From an uncultured Flavobacteriales bacterium (GTDB lineage Bacteria; Bacteroidota; Bacteroidia; CAIKAF01), in NCBI GenBank assembly GCA_903825395.1, contig CAIKAF010000015.1, positions 62,001 through 126,000 on the forward strand: a stretch of DNA of 64,000 nt. Direction: 5' to 3'. Both the position numbers and the translations under genes were made by a program. The notes beneath the pieces were generated by a model. The model searched no databases, was not told the DNA's origin, and was given only the letters and a program-made list of their open reading frames with translations. Position 1 is the first letter of the stretch, and each line of letters opens with the position of its first letter. Shown piece after piece: positions 38,098 to 47,791 of the stretch.

Positions 38098-41000
38098 AAA
38101 ATAAATTCAACCTTATTGCCTTATGTGGCTTGATTTTCAATTTGAGTTTTGCTCAATCGGTTTGGAAGGTAGATTCGAATTTATTTTCAAATCCCATTCC
38201 GGTATCATTCAGCACCAATGAGGGTACTTGGATGAATCTGGATTTAAGCCCAGATGGAAAAACATTGGCTTTTGATTTATTGGGTGATATTTACCTTTTG
38301 GATGCAAAGGGCGGGAAGGCCAAGTGCATTTTATCTGGACCGGCATGGGAAGTACAGCCCCGATTTAGTCCCGATGGAAAACTCCTATGTTTTACCAGCG
38401 ATCGCGATGGGGCCGACAACATTTGGGTGTGCGATTTAAATGGCAAAAATCTTAAATCGATAACCAAGGAAGAATTCCGATTGCTCAACAACCCTGTTTG
38501 GTCGCCCGACGGGAAGTACATTGTTGCGAGAAAACACTTTACCTCCAGCCGTTCAGCTGGGGCGGGAGAAATGTGGTTGTATCATGTTGAAGGAGGTAAA
38601 GGCCAAGCTTTAACTACAAGAAAAAACGATCAGCAAGACGTCAATGAACCCTTTTTTGACCCTACTGGAAAGTTCCTTTATTTCAGTGAGGACATGTATC
38701 CTGGTGGTTATTTTCAGTACAATAAGAACCCCAATGACCAAATTTATGTTACCCAAAGGTATGATTTTGAAAGCGGGACTTCATCCGTATTCATAGGCGG
38801 TGCCGGAGGATCTGTTCGGCCAACCCCATCTCACAATTCCAAAAAGTTAGCCTTTGTTCGAAGGGTTCGGGAAGCTTCAGTTTTAATGGTTCGGGATTTA
38901 GAAACAGGTGCTGAAACGCAAGTGTATGATAGCTTATCTAAAGACCAGCAGGAAGCGTGGGCTATTTTTGGCGTTTATCCAGGATTTGCATGGTCGCCCG
39001 ATGATCAATATATTTTCATCTGGGCTCAAGGCAAGATTAAGAAAATAGATGTTCGAGCAGGCAAAGCAACAGACGTCCCTTTTGAGGCAGAGGTGAAACA
39101 GGCATTAAAACCCGCATTGCAATTTGAACAGCCCGCTTTAAAAGAAACCTTTGCTTCCAAAGCCCTGCGTGGAGCTACTACTTCATCAACAGGAAATCTG
39201 GCTGTAGTTGCTGCGGGTCAGTTGTGGATTGGTAACAACCAAACGCTAAAGCCGGTGCAAGGACTTCCCGGCTTAGCCAATGACCCGGCTTGGTCGGCAG
39301 ACGGTCAAACGGTATATATTGCCATTTGGAACGATACCGATTTAGGTAGCATCTGGACAGTTTCAATTAAAAATGGTCAGGCTCAAAACCCAAAAAAAAT
39401 AAATCTGCCGCCCGGTATTTACAGATATCCTAAGCCTTCGCCCAGTGGAAATGCCATGCTGTTTGTTAAGGAATCAGGCAATGGACATTTGGGATATGCC
39501 CACAGCAATAACCCTGGAATTTATCGATTCACGTTCAAAACATCTGCCTTTGAAAAATTAACCGATTCCGGAGAAAATCCATGGTGGAAATCTGATGAAT
39601 CGGGATTTTATTTCCAAACTGGGGGGATTATTTTTGGTAGCCAATCTAAAACCTTTGAGCAATATTCCTTCAAAGAAAAAACGAAGGTTACTTTAAGTCA
39701 ATCCAAATATGCCGGATTTTATGCTCCTAGTCCAGACGGAAAATATGTAGCCTTTTCTGAACTCTACAAGGTGTACCTTATGCCAATGCCAAGTTCAGGA
39801 AAGCCTCTTTCAATTTCTGGGACTGCCACCGAATTGCCCATTCGATGCATTTCGGAAGATGCCGGGATTTCACTGCACTGGTCAGATTCCAAGACCCTGC
39901 ATTGGACCTTGGGGCCTTGGTATTCCACCTTGCCTCTGCCAACAGACTTTCAATTTACAGATACCGGATTGGTAAAGAACATCCGAAAGGACTCATTGAG
40001 AATTGAACTTCAAGGCAATGCCCCAGAGCAGGTTGTTTACATCAAGGCCGGTCGAATCATTACCATGAAAGGTCAAGAAGTATTGGAGCCGGGGGTTCTG
40101 TTGATAAAAAACAATCGGATTGCCGCTGTTGGAACACCCGAAGATGTGCCATATACAGAAGGTAAGGTGATAGATTATTCTGATAAAACTCTGATGCCGG
40201 GTATGGTGGATGTGCATGCCCATACTGGAAATTTCAGGCATGGGATAAGTCCAGAGCAGCAATGGGAATATTTTGCCAATTTGGCGTTTGGAGTCACAAC
40301 AACCCATGACCCATCGGCCAACACAGAAATGGTCTTTTCTCAAAGTGAAATGTTAAGAACAGGTCGGATGCTTGGTCCTCGGCTTTTTTCAACAGGGACT
40401 ATATTGTACGGTGCAGACGGAGACTTTAAGGCGGTTATAAATTCGATTGATGATGCCCGAAAAGCAATTCAACGAAATAAAGCCTTTGGAGCATTTAGCG
40501 TGAAAAGCTACAACCAACCACGCCGAAACCAAAGGCAACAGGTTATTCAGGCCGCGGAAGAGGAACACATTCGTGTTGTTCCTGAAGGGGGGTCTCACTT
40601 TTTCCACAACATGACAATGGTGATGGATGGACATACCGGTGTTGAACACAATATACCCGTTGCCCCATTATATAAAGATGTGATTCAATTTTGGTCGGCC
40701 GGAAAAACTGCAAATACGCCCACCTTAATTGTAAATTATGGTGGAATAAATGGGGAATATTACTGGTTTCAAAAAACAAATGTGTGGGAGAACAAGCGGT
40801 TGCTTCAATTTAGCCCCAGACCTGTAATTGATGCCAGGTCTAGGCACCGAACTATGATACCAGATGAAGAGTATGAAAATGGTCATATTTTGGTGAGTAA
40901 AAGTTGTACCAAGCTTCAGAATGCAGGGGTAAATATCAACATGGGTAGCCATGGTCAACTTCAAGGCCTAGGCGCACATTGGGAAACATGGATGCTGCAC

Positions 41001-41336
41001 CAAGGAGGTATGAGCACTATGCAAACATTGAGAGCCGCCACTTTGAATGGGGCAGAATACATTGGAATGGATAAAGAATTGGGAAGTTTGGAGCCGGGTA
41101 AACTGGCTGATATTTTGGTTTTAAATGCGAATCCACTTAAAAACATTCAGAATACACTTGATATTTACAGGGTTATTTTAAATGGTCGATTTTATAATCC
41201 AGATAATTTAGTAGAGGAAATTAGCGGCCAATTTCGTCCAAAGCCCTTTTATTGGCAGAGCAATCATGCATTTTCTTCTCCTTGGGTGGAAGGAGAAGAT
41301 TTACTTCACCACCATTGTGGATGCGGAAAACATTGA
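38085..41336 (+). CDS. Amidohydrolase family protein with N-terminal TolB/PD40-like propeller
   Basis: Repeated SPDGK..FTSDRDG motifs; amidohydrolase signature LMPGMVDVHAHTGNF, LGSLEPGKLADILVLNANPL; Cys/His-rich C-terminal tail HHHCGCGKH. Confidence 0.88.
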   Translation: MRSMKNKFNLIALCGLIFNLSFAQSVWKVDSNLFSNPIPVSFSTNEGTWMNLDLSPDGKTLAFDLLGDIYLLDAKGGKAKCILSGPAWEVQPRFSPDGKLLCFTSDRDGADNIWVCDLNGKNLKSITKEEFRLLNNPVWSPDGKYIVARKHFTSSRSAGAGEMWLYHVEGGKGQALTTRKNDQQDVNEPFFDPTGKFLYFSEDMYPGGYFQYNKNPNDQIYVTQRYDFESGTSSVFIGGAGGSVRPTPSHNSKKLAFVRRVREASVLMVRDLETGAETQVYDSLSKDQQEAWAIFGVYPGFAWSPDDQYIFIWAQGKIKKIDVRAGKATDVPFEAEVKQALKPALQFEQPALKETFASKALRGATTSSTGNLAVVAAGQLWIGNNQTLKPVQGLPGLANDPAWSADGQTVYIAIWNDTDLGSIWTVSIKNGQAQNPKKINLPPGIYRYPKPSPSGNAMLFVKESGNGHLGYAHSNNPGIYRFTFKTSAFEKLTDSGENPWWKSDESGFYFQTGGIIFGSQSKTFEQYSFKEKTKVTLSQSKYAGFYAPSPDGKYVAFSELYKVYLMPMPSSGKPLSISGTATELPIRCISEDAGISLHWSDSKTLHWTLGPWYSTLPLPTDFQFTDTGLVKNIRKDSLRIELQGNAPEQVVYIKAGRIITMKGQEVLEPGVLLIKNNRIAAVGTPEDVPYTEGKVIDYSDKTLMPGMVDVHAHTGNFRHGISPEQQWEYFANLAFGVTTTHDPSANTEMVFSQSEMLRTGRMLGPRLFSTGTILYGADGDFKAVINSIDDARKAIQRNKAFGAFSVKSYNQPRRNQRQQVIQAAEEEHIRVVPEGGSHFFHNMTMVMDGHTGVEHNIPVAPLYKDVIQFWSAGKTANTPTLIVNYGGINGEYYWFQKTNVWENKRLLQFSPRPVIDARSRHRTMIPDEEYENGHILVSKSCTKLQNAGVNINMGSHGQLQGLGAHWETWMLHQGGMSTMQTLRAATLNGAEYIGMDKELGSLEPGKLADILVLNANPLKNIQNTLDIYRVILNGRFYNPDNLVEEISGQFRPKPFYWQSNHAFSSPWVEGEDLLHHHCGCGKH

Positions 41337-41339
41337 ACC

Positions 41340-42860
41340 ATGCGCCTATTCCATTTTCTATTTGTTTTTTTATTCATCGGGACTCAAAATTGGGCTCAGA
41401 TTCCACATTGGCTGGGGGGGGTAGACGGCAATTCAGCTAAAATCAAAGCCTTTCCTACTTCAGAACAGGCAAAGCAAGATGCAGTCTGGGAAATCTTAGA
41501 TCCTGCATCGGGCAAAATCAGGCGGATTCGCCTAAGCCTTCGTAAAATTGGTTCCCATTCGATTTGGAGTGCCCATGCAACTGAATTGGATGAAAACAGA
41601 TTGTATTTGTACCGACTACTGGTGAAAGGCCAAGACACAACCTATTTAGGAAATTTTAGAACATTCAGCCAGCGGCCCATTTCTTTCCGATTTGCTTTAA
41701 GTAGTTGTTCGTTTCGGCCTGGGAGTCCGGCCTATATTCCCATCGTGGAATTCAAACCAAGTCTATTTTTACATTTAGGAGATTTGCACTATGAAAACAT
41801 TGAAACAAACCGGATTGAAGACCATATAAAACCGTATTTAGACCGTTTTTTGCTAGGGAAAAAAGAACAAGCTCTATGCCTGCAGGTTCCAATGGCATAC
41901 ATATGGGATGACCATGATTATTGTGGAAACAATTCTTCAGGCCCTTCCGCATGTGGTGATGCAGCTCGGGCAGCATATCTTTCTGCATTTCCTGCCTATG
42001 AGCCCTACCGCATGGGCGCTGGACTGGCTCATGCCTTCCAGCAAGGAAGCGTCCGATTTATTGTTTTGGATTTAAGAAGTGAACGTAGGGAATCCAACAT
42101 TATGAGCGAAGAACAAATGCAGTGGTTTAAAGCCGAGTTGCTTAAATCACATCAAAGCCATTTGGTCTCTGTCGTTTTAAGTTCTGTTTCTTGGTATGGC
42201 AATGAGCAGGACAATTGGGGCGGATTTCCAAAACAGCGCCAAGAAATCCTTGATTTTGTGAATGAACAAGGAATAGAAAAATTAGTTTGGATGTGTGGCG
42301 ATGCGCATATGAATGCCCTGGACGATGGTAGAAATGAGTCATATCCCTTGAAAAAAGCCCCTCGGATTCCTTTCCCCGTCATTCAAGCAGGTTCATTGCT
42401 GAGTTTTGGTTCACATAAAGGGGGTACCTATTCTCATGGAGCCTTTGTCAATCCACTGGGAGCGGGTCAATGGGTTGAATGCCAAGCCATTGATAATGGA
42501 GAAGGGGCACTTGCTCTAGCTGTAGAAGGAAAACAAATGATGGCGGGCTTTCTTGAACCAAAAACCATGTTTCAAGAAACCTTTTTTTGGAGCATTCCAC
42601 AAACCAAACCCGTTTCGACCAAATTCGAAGTAGATTCGAGCAAGGGGGTATTTCAGGTAAAAATCAGCAATCCCGATCGGCAATCGGGTATCATATATCG
42701 GCTTCGGACTGGAAATGGAAGAATATTGGATGCCGCTGCCACAGGCAGCTCAGATCACCTTTTACTCTCCACTGCAAATTCCAGTGGTATTGGCCCTTTA
42801 TTTTTAGAAGAAGAAAACGGAGATTACAAACGGGTTTACGGATTAAAATCAGCTCCCTGA
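41340..42860 (+). CDS. PhoD-like alkaline phosphatase D family protein
   Basis: SSCSFRPGSPAYIPI, LHLGDLHYEN, AYIWDDHDYCGNNS, WMCGDAHMNALDDG. Confidence 0.87.
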   Translation: MRLFHFLFVFLFIGTQNWAQIPHWLGGVDGNSAKIKAFPTSEQAKQDAVWEILDPASGKIRRIRLSLRKIGSHSIWSAHATELDENRLYLYRLLVKGQDTTYLGNFRTFSQRPISFRFALSSCSFRPGSPAYIPIVEFKPSLFLHLGDLHYENIETNRIEDHIKPYLDRFLLGKKEQALCLQVPMAYIWDDHDYCGNNSSGPSACGDAARAAYLSAFPAYEPYRMGAGLAHAFQQGSVRFIVLDLRSERRESNIMSEEQMQWFKAELLKSHQSHLVSVVLSSVSWYGNEQDNWGGFPKQRQEILDFVNEQGIEKLVWMCGDAHMNALDDGRNESYPLKKAPRIPFPVIQAGSLLSFGSHKGGTYSHGAFVNPLGAGQWVECQAIDNGEGALALAVEGKQMMAGFLEPKTMFQETFFWSIPQTKPVSTKFEVDSSKGVFQVKISNPDRQSGIIYRLRTGNGRILDAAATGSSDHLLLSTANSSGIGPLFLEEENGDYKRVYGLKSAP

Positions 42861-42966
42861 GAAAAATCCCCTCATTTTTAATTCTTTAAGGTAAACATAG
42901 TGCAGCCATTTGCCCTTTGCAAGCGTCTATACACTAGAATTTTATCCACTTTAATTTCAATGCCTT

Positions 42967-43782
42967 ATGAAAAACATGAGTTTACTTTTTTTGATTTGTC
43001 TGAGCAGTTTATGCTTTAAAACCGAGGCACAAGGTTTTGTTTCTGCTAATCCAGATTCGGTAGCTGTAGCCTGCCCAAGCTGTCCTGGAGCGGATTGGAG
43101 TCTGGGAAACCCGCCGGCGGCGATTTCAAATTATCCGTTTAGCGTTGCAAGTGTAATTTCTGGAGGAAACACCTTTTCAAAGGAGATTCAGTTTTACGAT
43201 TATGATTTGGCTATTCCACTGAACTCTACGGTTTCGGGCGTTGAAATCGATGTAATTCGAATGGCAGGCGGAGGAACCATGCTGCGAGATTCGATTGTAA
43301 AACTAATGGTTCAGGGACAAGCTATGGGGACCAATGCCGCACTTCAGGGCAATTGGTCATTTACCACAGATACCGTAACCTATGGTAGTCCATTTGATAC
43401 TTGGGGAATAAACCTCAGCCCGGCAAACATCAATGGGAATCAGATGGGAATTTCTTTTGTGTTGGCATCAACCAATGCCACGGTTGCTTATTATAAAGTT
43501 TTAATGCGTGTGTATTATACATTTTCGATGGGTGGGTCAGATGTGCAGAAAAAAGAGGCTGTTTTCATTTATCCTAATCCGGCACAAAAGAACGTACACC
43601 TTGAATTACCAGCAGAGTTTAAATCAGGCAACTACGAAATTCTTGATGCCAGTGGTCGATTTGTGGAACTAATATCTTTAGAATCAGGCAAAAATTCCAT
43701 TGATATTCACCATTTGAGTAAAGGAACCTACCATTTGATGTTGGGGGACTGGGGTCGAAAAACCCTAGTAAAAAATGAATAA
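42967..43782 (+). CDS. Secreted protein with T9SS type A sorting domain
   Basis: C-terminal VFIYPNPAQKNVHLELP...GNYEILDASGRFV...IDIHHLSKGTYHLML. Confidence 0.82.
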   Translation: MKNMSLLFLICLSSLCFKTEAQGFVSANPDSVAVACPSCPGADWSLGNPPAAISNYPFSVASVISGGNTFSKEIQFYDYDLAIPLNSTVSGVEIDVIRMAGGGTMLRDSIVKLMVQGQAMGTNAALQGNWSFTTDTVTYGSPFDTWGINLSPANINGNQMGISFVLASTNATVAYYKVLMRVYYTFSMGGSDVQKKEAVFIYPNPAQKNVHLELPAEFKSGNYEILDASGRFVELISLESGKNSIDIHHLSKGTYHLMLGDWGRKTLVKNE

Positions 43783-43799
43783 ATAGACCTGTAGGTTAA

Positions 43800-43951
43800 G
43801 AGTGGCTTGCGGCAGGGATTGAACGGTGTTGCCCGCAAGGGGGCCGGCGGCAGGCGCTGTTGAGCTAGGAGGCGACGTTAGGAGCCACCGCAGCTTTACA
43901 GCGCCCCGTCCGGGCACCGCGGACAACCCGAGAAAGCCCGTCAGCCGCCCC
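43800..43951 (+). repeat. Dispersed ~150-bp structured GC-rich element, copy 4
   Basis: Same conserved blocks as copy 2; variable stem GGCGCTGT (43853-43860)/ACAGCGCC (43898-43905) is perfectly complementary. Confidence 0.87.
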
Positions 43952-43981
43952 AATAAAACAAAAAATAAATTAGGACTTACC

Positions 43982-44932
43982 TTAGAAGCGGTGAATGATC
44001 TTCAGATCATGGTCTTGAAGTTCGGCTTGCGCCTTCTCCAGGTCTTCAGCAAATCCGAGCAAATAGCCGCCGCCGCCACTGCCGCACAATTTCAGGTAGT
44101 AGGACTGAGTGTCAAGACCGCGCTTCCAAACCTTTCGAAACCTGCGCGGAATCATGGGATTTAAGTAGCTGAGTGCCAAGGCCGAAAGCTCTTTTAAATT
44201 TTCAAACATTTCCTGCGCTTCGCCCTTTAAAAAAGCCTTAATGCAATTGTCGCTGAAGGGGATAATTTCTTGTTTTACCACCGACAGAAACCCTTCCTCT
44301 TTGCATTTCTCAAGAAACAGATTTACAAGTGGTTGCGTATTTCCCGGTTGACCAGTGTTGAGCAAGAAAATACCTGATTTTCCGCTGAGTTTGCTTTCTG
44401 GTAAGCCTACCCGATTGATGTTTTCTTTGGATTCGATGAGCATGGGCTGGGCCAAATAGCAAATCAGGGGATCCATACCGCTGCTTTTGCCATGGAAAAA
44501 ACTTTCCATGCGGGCTAGACTTTCCTTAAGGCGAACCGTTTCCTTTCCGGAAATGGGCTCCGTATTTGAAATTTTTTCTAGTGCGTAACGGTCATAAATA
44601 GCTGCTACCAATGCCCCTGAGCTGCCCACTCCAAAACCTTGAGGAATAGAAGAATCGAATACCAAACCTTGCTCAATTTCGCGCTCAAAAAGGTCAATAT
44701 CGAAGACAAAAGGAAGTTTTTGCGCTTCAATCAATTGGGCCAAATGCGCGGCATAATTTTTTAAACTCAGGTTTGATTTTTGGGCTTCGATTGGATTTAA
44801 GTGGGTTGGCTCGAACGTTAATCGGCCTCCGAACTCCCCATAAGGAATGCTCAAAGCCATGGCATTGTGAATCACGCCATACTCACCAAAAAGCAGGATT
44901 TTAGAATTAAAATCTTTCGGTGTTGTACTCAT
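43982..44932 (-). CDS. GHMP kinase, mevalonate kinase-like
   Basis: KILLFGEYGVIHNAMALSIP, GFGVGSSGALVAAIYDRY, KLCGSGGGGYLLGF; adjacent to mvaD. Start MSTTPKDFNSK overlaps the mvaD stop (ATGA). Confidence 0.85.
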   Translation of the reverse strand: MSTTPKDFNSKILLFGEYGVIHNAMALSIPYGEFGGRLTFEPTHLNPIEAQKSNLSLKNYAAHLAQLIEAQKLPFVFDIDLFEREIEQGLVFDSSIPQGFGVGSSGALVAAIYDRYALEKISNTEPISGKETVRLKESLARMESFFHGKSSGMDPLICYLAQPMLIESKENINRVGLPESKLSGKSGIFLLNTGQPGNTQPLVNLFLEKCKEEGFLSVVKQEIIPFSDNCIKAFLKGEAQEMFENLKELSALALSYLNPMIPRRFRKVWKRGLDTQSYYLKLCGSGGGGYLLGFAEDLEKAQAELQDHDLKIIHRF

Positions 44933-45966
44933 AGTTGGGTGATACTTTTTGTTGGTCCGGCTCCCATGGCATCGTACAGCCATTTTCCTGCACAGTACCT
45001 TTGAACCAATTCCAAGACAAAAGGCTGAATTCGGGCCTCATAAGCTGCTGGGTAAAGGACATGGACATTAGGACCTGCATCGAGCGTGAAACAAACGGGT
45101 AGGCCGGATTGTTTACGAAACTCTCGAATTTCTTCAATGATTGCAACCGTGTTTGGGCGCATCAACACATAGGAGGAGGAGGAGGTCATCATCATGGCAT
45201 GCAAGGAAAGCGCCTCATTTTCAGCAACTTCTATAAACCCTTCCACATCTCCGTCCGTTAAAATCTGAATTAATTGATCTGTATGTGCTTCCGCTTGTTT
45301 AAATCGTTGTTGAGCGAACCAATGCTCATTCATCAGGCTATGTCCGGCTGTGCTGCTGACTTTTTTCTCCGACTGGTCAACCAGCAAAATTGCATCTTTC
45401 ATGCCTTGAAATACCGAGTGAACAGGATTTGGCAAAGGGGCTGCCGTTTCAAGATTGCTATTTAATCCGGGTCCATTTCCCCAGCTTACAAAACCTCCAA
45501 ACAAAGAACGAGAGGCGCTTCCACTGCCCAATCGTGCCCAGCGGGAAGCGGTTGAGAAAAAAGAATCATCGATTTCTTGGCCTCGAAAGGCACATTCAAT
45601 TTCAAGCAGGCATAGTGCGAGGGCGGCCATGCCTGAAGCAGAGGAGGCGATGCCGGCTGAATGTGGGAACGTATTTGAGGAATAGATGCGCAGGTGCTTG
45701 GTTTTCCAGACTGAAAATTCATCGCCGAGCAATTGAAGCAGGGCCCAAATTTTGGGCTCAAAACCTGGCTTTCGTTCACCGTCTAAGAAAAACTGAAGAT
45801 TGTCTTGACTGGAATCGGGGTCTTGAGCGACCACCTTGGTTTCCGTTTTTGCCTGTTGAAGGGTAAGGGAAATAGAGGGATTGCAGGGCAATTGAATGCC
45901 ATATTTCCCCCAATATTTAACAATGGCGATGTTGGATGGCGCTTGCCAACTGGAAATCAACTTCAT
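44929..45966 (-). CDS. mvaD: Diphosphomevalonate decarboxylase
   Basis: SSWQAPSNIAIVKYWGKYGIQLPCNPSISLTL, FPHSAGIASSASGMAALALCL, FTLDAGPNVHVLYP. Confidence 0.92.
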   Translation of the reverse strand: MKLISSWQAPSNIAIVKYWGKYGIQLPCNPSISLTLQQAKTETKVVAQDPDSSQDNLQFFLDGERKPGFEPKIWALLQLLGDEFSVWKTKHLRIYSSNTFPHSAGIASSASGMAALALCLLEIECAFRGQEIDDSFFSTASRWARLGSGSASRSLFGGFVSWGNGPGLNSNLETAAPLPNPVHSVFQGMKDAILLVDQSEKKVSSTAGHSLMNEHWFAQQRFKQAEAHTDQLIQILTDGDVEGFIEVAENEALSLHAMMMTSSSSYVLMRPNTVAIIEEIREFRKQSGLPVCFTLDAGPNVHVLYPAAYEARIQPFVLELVQRYCAGKWLYDAMGAGPTKSITQL

Positions 45967-46481
45967 CCGAATAGAATGAGGGGTTGATTTTTTTCTACGG
46001 CCTGCCCTTGAACAACCTTGATTTCGGCAACAACCACATCAGAAGGAGCTTTGAGCACGTTTTCCATTTTCATGGCTTCCAAAATGAGCAAGGGCTCTCC
46101 TTTTCGAACTGTATCGCCGACCTGTACCGGGATGGAAAATACCAGTCCTGGCATAGGTGAGCGTAGATCTGTAGCCTTTTTTCCAGCGGGATCGGGTAAG
46201 CCCAATGCCAGAAGCTGTAAATCTTGTTCATCTTGAATCCGAAGTTCTATTCGATAGTGTTGAATTAGAAGAATAACCGTTCTAAGACGAAAATCCACCT
46301 CTATTACTGAGGCCCGGATTCGTTGTTCGCCGACCTGAACATAAAATCCATGAAAAGAATCGCCTTCCACCCGTAGGGCATGAGGAAAGCCCGGGGCCTC
46401 CCAACCTGAGGCAGATTGGCCTTCAATGTGAAAAATCTTACCATGGGTAGAAACAGCGTACATCCTGTCCATGCTCATCAA
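45963..46481 (-). CDS. Biotinyl (biotin carboxyl carrier) domain protein
   Basis: Biotinylation motif EAMKMEN in GEPLLILEAMKMENVLKAPSDVVV; stop overlaps the mvaD start; TACCTTTG (-) at 46490-46497. Confidence 0.87.
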   Translation of the reverse strand: MMSMDRMYAVSTHGKIFHIEGQSASGWEAPGFPHALRVEGDSFHGFYVQVGEQRIRASVIEVDFRLRTVILLIQHYRIELRIQDEQDLQLLALGLPDPAGKKATDLRSPMPGLVFSIPVQVGDTVRKGEPLLILEAMKMENVLKAPSDVVVAEIKVVQGQAVEKNQPLILFG

Positions 46482-46624
46482 TTTATTGGCAAAGGTACAC
46501 AGATTGGTTCAGTTTTGTTCACAATGGTTGGAATCTCCAATTTAGAGTCAACCCAGAGCCTTCAAAACCAAGAAAAGAGACATCGGCCTGGATTTATGCT
46601 ACCTTCGTCGCATCAAACCACCGC

Positions 46625-47791
46625 ATGGCGAACACGATTCCAGAATTGCAGTTGCATCCTTCAAAAATGGCCTCCTTGCAGCGCAGGCACCATTGGATAT
46701 TTTCAGGAGCACTTCGGCCCTCAAGTATAGAACTTAAGGCTGGTGATTGGGTATATGTTTCGGTTCAAGGGAACATTGTAGCCTCAGGATTTTACAATCC
46801 GGGGTCCATTGCCGTTCGGGTAGTTTGCTTTGAACAGCGTGAACCCAGTTTGGCCTTATTTAAGGACATTCTTGAGAAAGGAATTGCATTGCGCAACGAA
46901 TTATTGTCTCATTTGCTTGCGGGAACAAATGCCTTTCGGTTGTTTCATGGGGAGGGAGATGGATTGCCTGGTTTGGTCATTGATTCTTACAACGGACATT
47001 TGGTTGTACAGGCCCACCACGAGGGTATAGATGCTCAGCGCCATTTGATTTGCGCGGCCTTGCAAGAACTTTTGACTCCCCCCACCCTATTCTGGCGGCA
47101 ACCCTACCTCAAGGAACAAAGTACCGGGCAATGGATGCAAGGCGAATGTGAGGGAACAGAAATCGTAGAGCATGGTTTAAGCATGAGCGTAGATTGGGTA
47201 CATGGACAAAAAACGGGATTGTTTTTAGATCAGCGCGACAACAGGCATTTGTTGTCCTTGTTGAGCAAGGGGAAGCGGGTATTAAATTGCTTTTGCTATG
47301 AAGGAGGATTTAGCTTAGCTGCCCTACAGGGAGGCAGCGATCACGTCGTATCTGTAGATGTTTCAGAGCGGGCCATAGAAGCCACCACTGCGAACGTTCG
47401 AAAGAATTTCCCACAGGCGGAACACGAAGGTATTTGTGCCGATGTGATGGAATATTTAAAACATCAAAGTTCTGATTTTGATTTCATTGTATTGGATCCG
47501 CCCGCCTTTGCCAAAGGATTAAAATCGAGGCATAAAGCCATTCAAGCCTATCGGCGCCTAAATGCATTGGGCATGAAAGCCTTGAAGAAGCCGGGATTTT
47601 TAATGACGTATTCCTGCTCGGCCGTGGTGGACGAAGTCATGTTTCGCCAAGCTGTTTTTGCCGCTGCGCTGGATGCACAGGTCTCGGCTCAAGTTTTGCA
47701 AAAATTGGGGCAACCTTCCGATCACCCAACCAATCTTTTTCATCAAGAAACATCCTATCTAAAGGGTTTATTGTTGTACATAACACCTTGA
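46625..47791 (+). CDS. Class I rRNA methyltransferase with PUA domain (RlmI-like)
   Basis: HHWIFSGAL PUA start, FHGEGDGLPGLVIDSYNGHLVVQ, KTGLFLDQRDNR, VLNCFCYEGGFSLAALQGG, FDFIVLDPPAFAK. Confidence 0.9.
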   Translation: MANTIPELQLHPSKMASLQRRHHWIFSGALRPSSIELKAGDWVYVSVQGNIVASGFYNPGSIAVRVVCFEQREPSLALFKDILEKGIALRNELLSHLLAGTNAFRLFHGEGDGLPGLVIDSYNGHLVVQAHHEGIDAQRHLICAALQELLTPPTLFWRQPYLKEQSTGQWMQGECEGTEIVEHGLSMSVDWVHGQKTGLFLDQRDNRHLLSLLSKGKRVLNCFCYEGGFSLAALQGGSDHVVSVDVSERAIEATTANVRKNFPQAEHEGICADVMEYLKHQSSDFDFIVLDPPAFAKGLKSRHKAIQAYRRLNALGMKALKKPGFLMTYSCSAVVDEVMFRQAVFAAALDAQVSAQVLQKLGQPSDHPTNLFHQETSYLKGLLLYITP

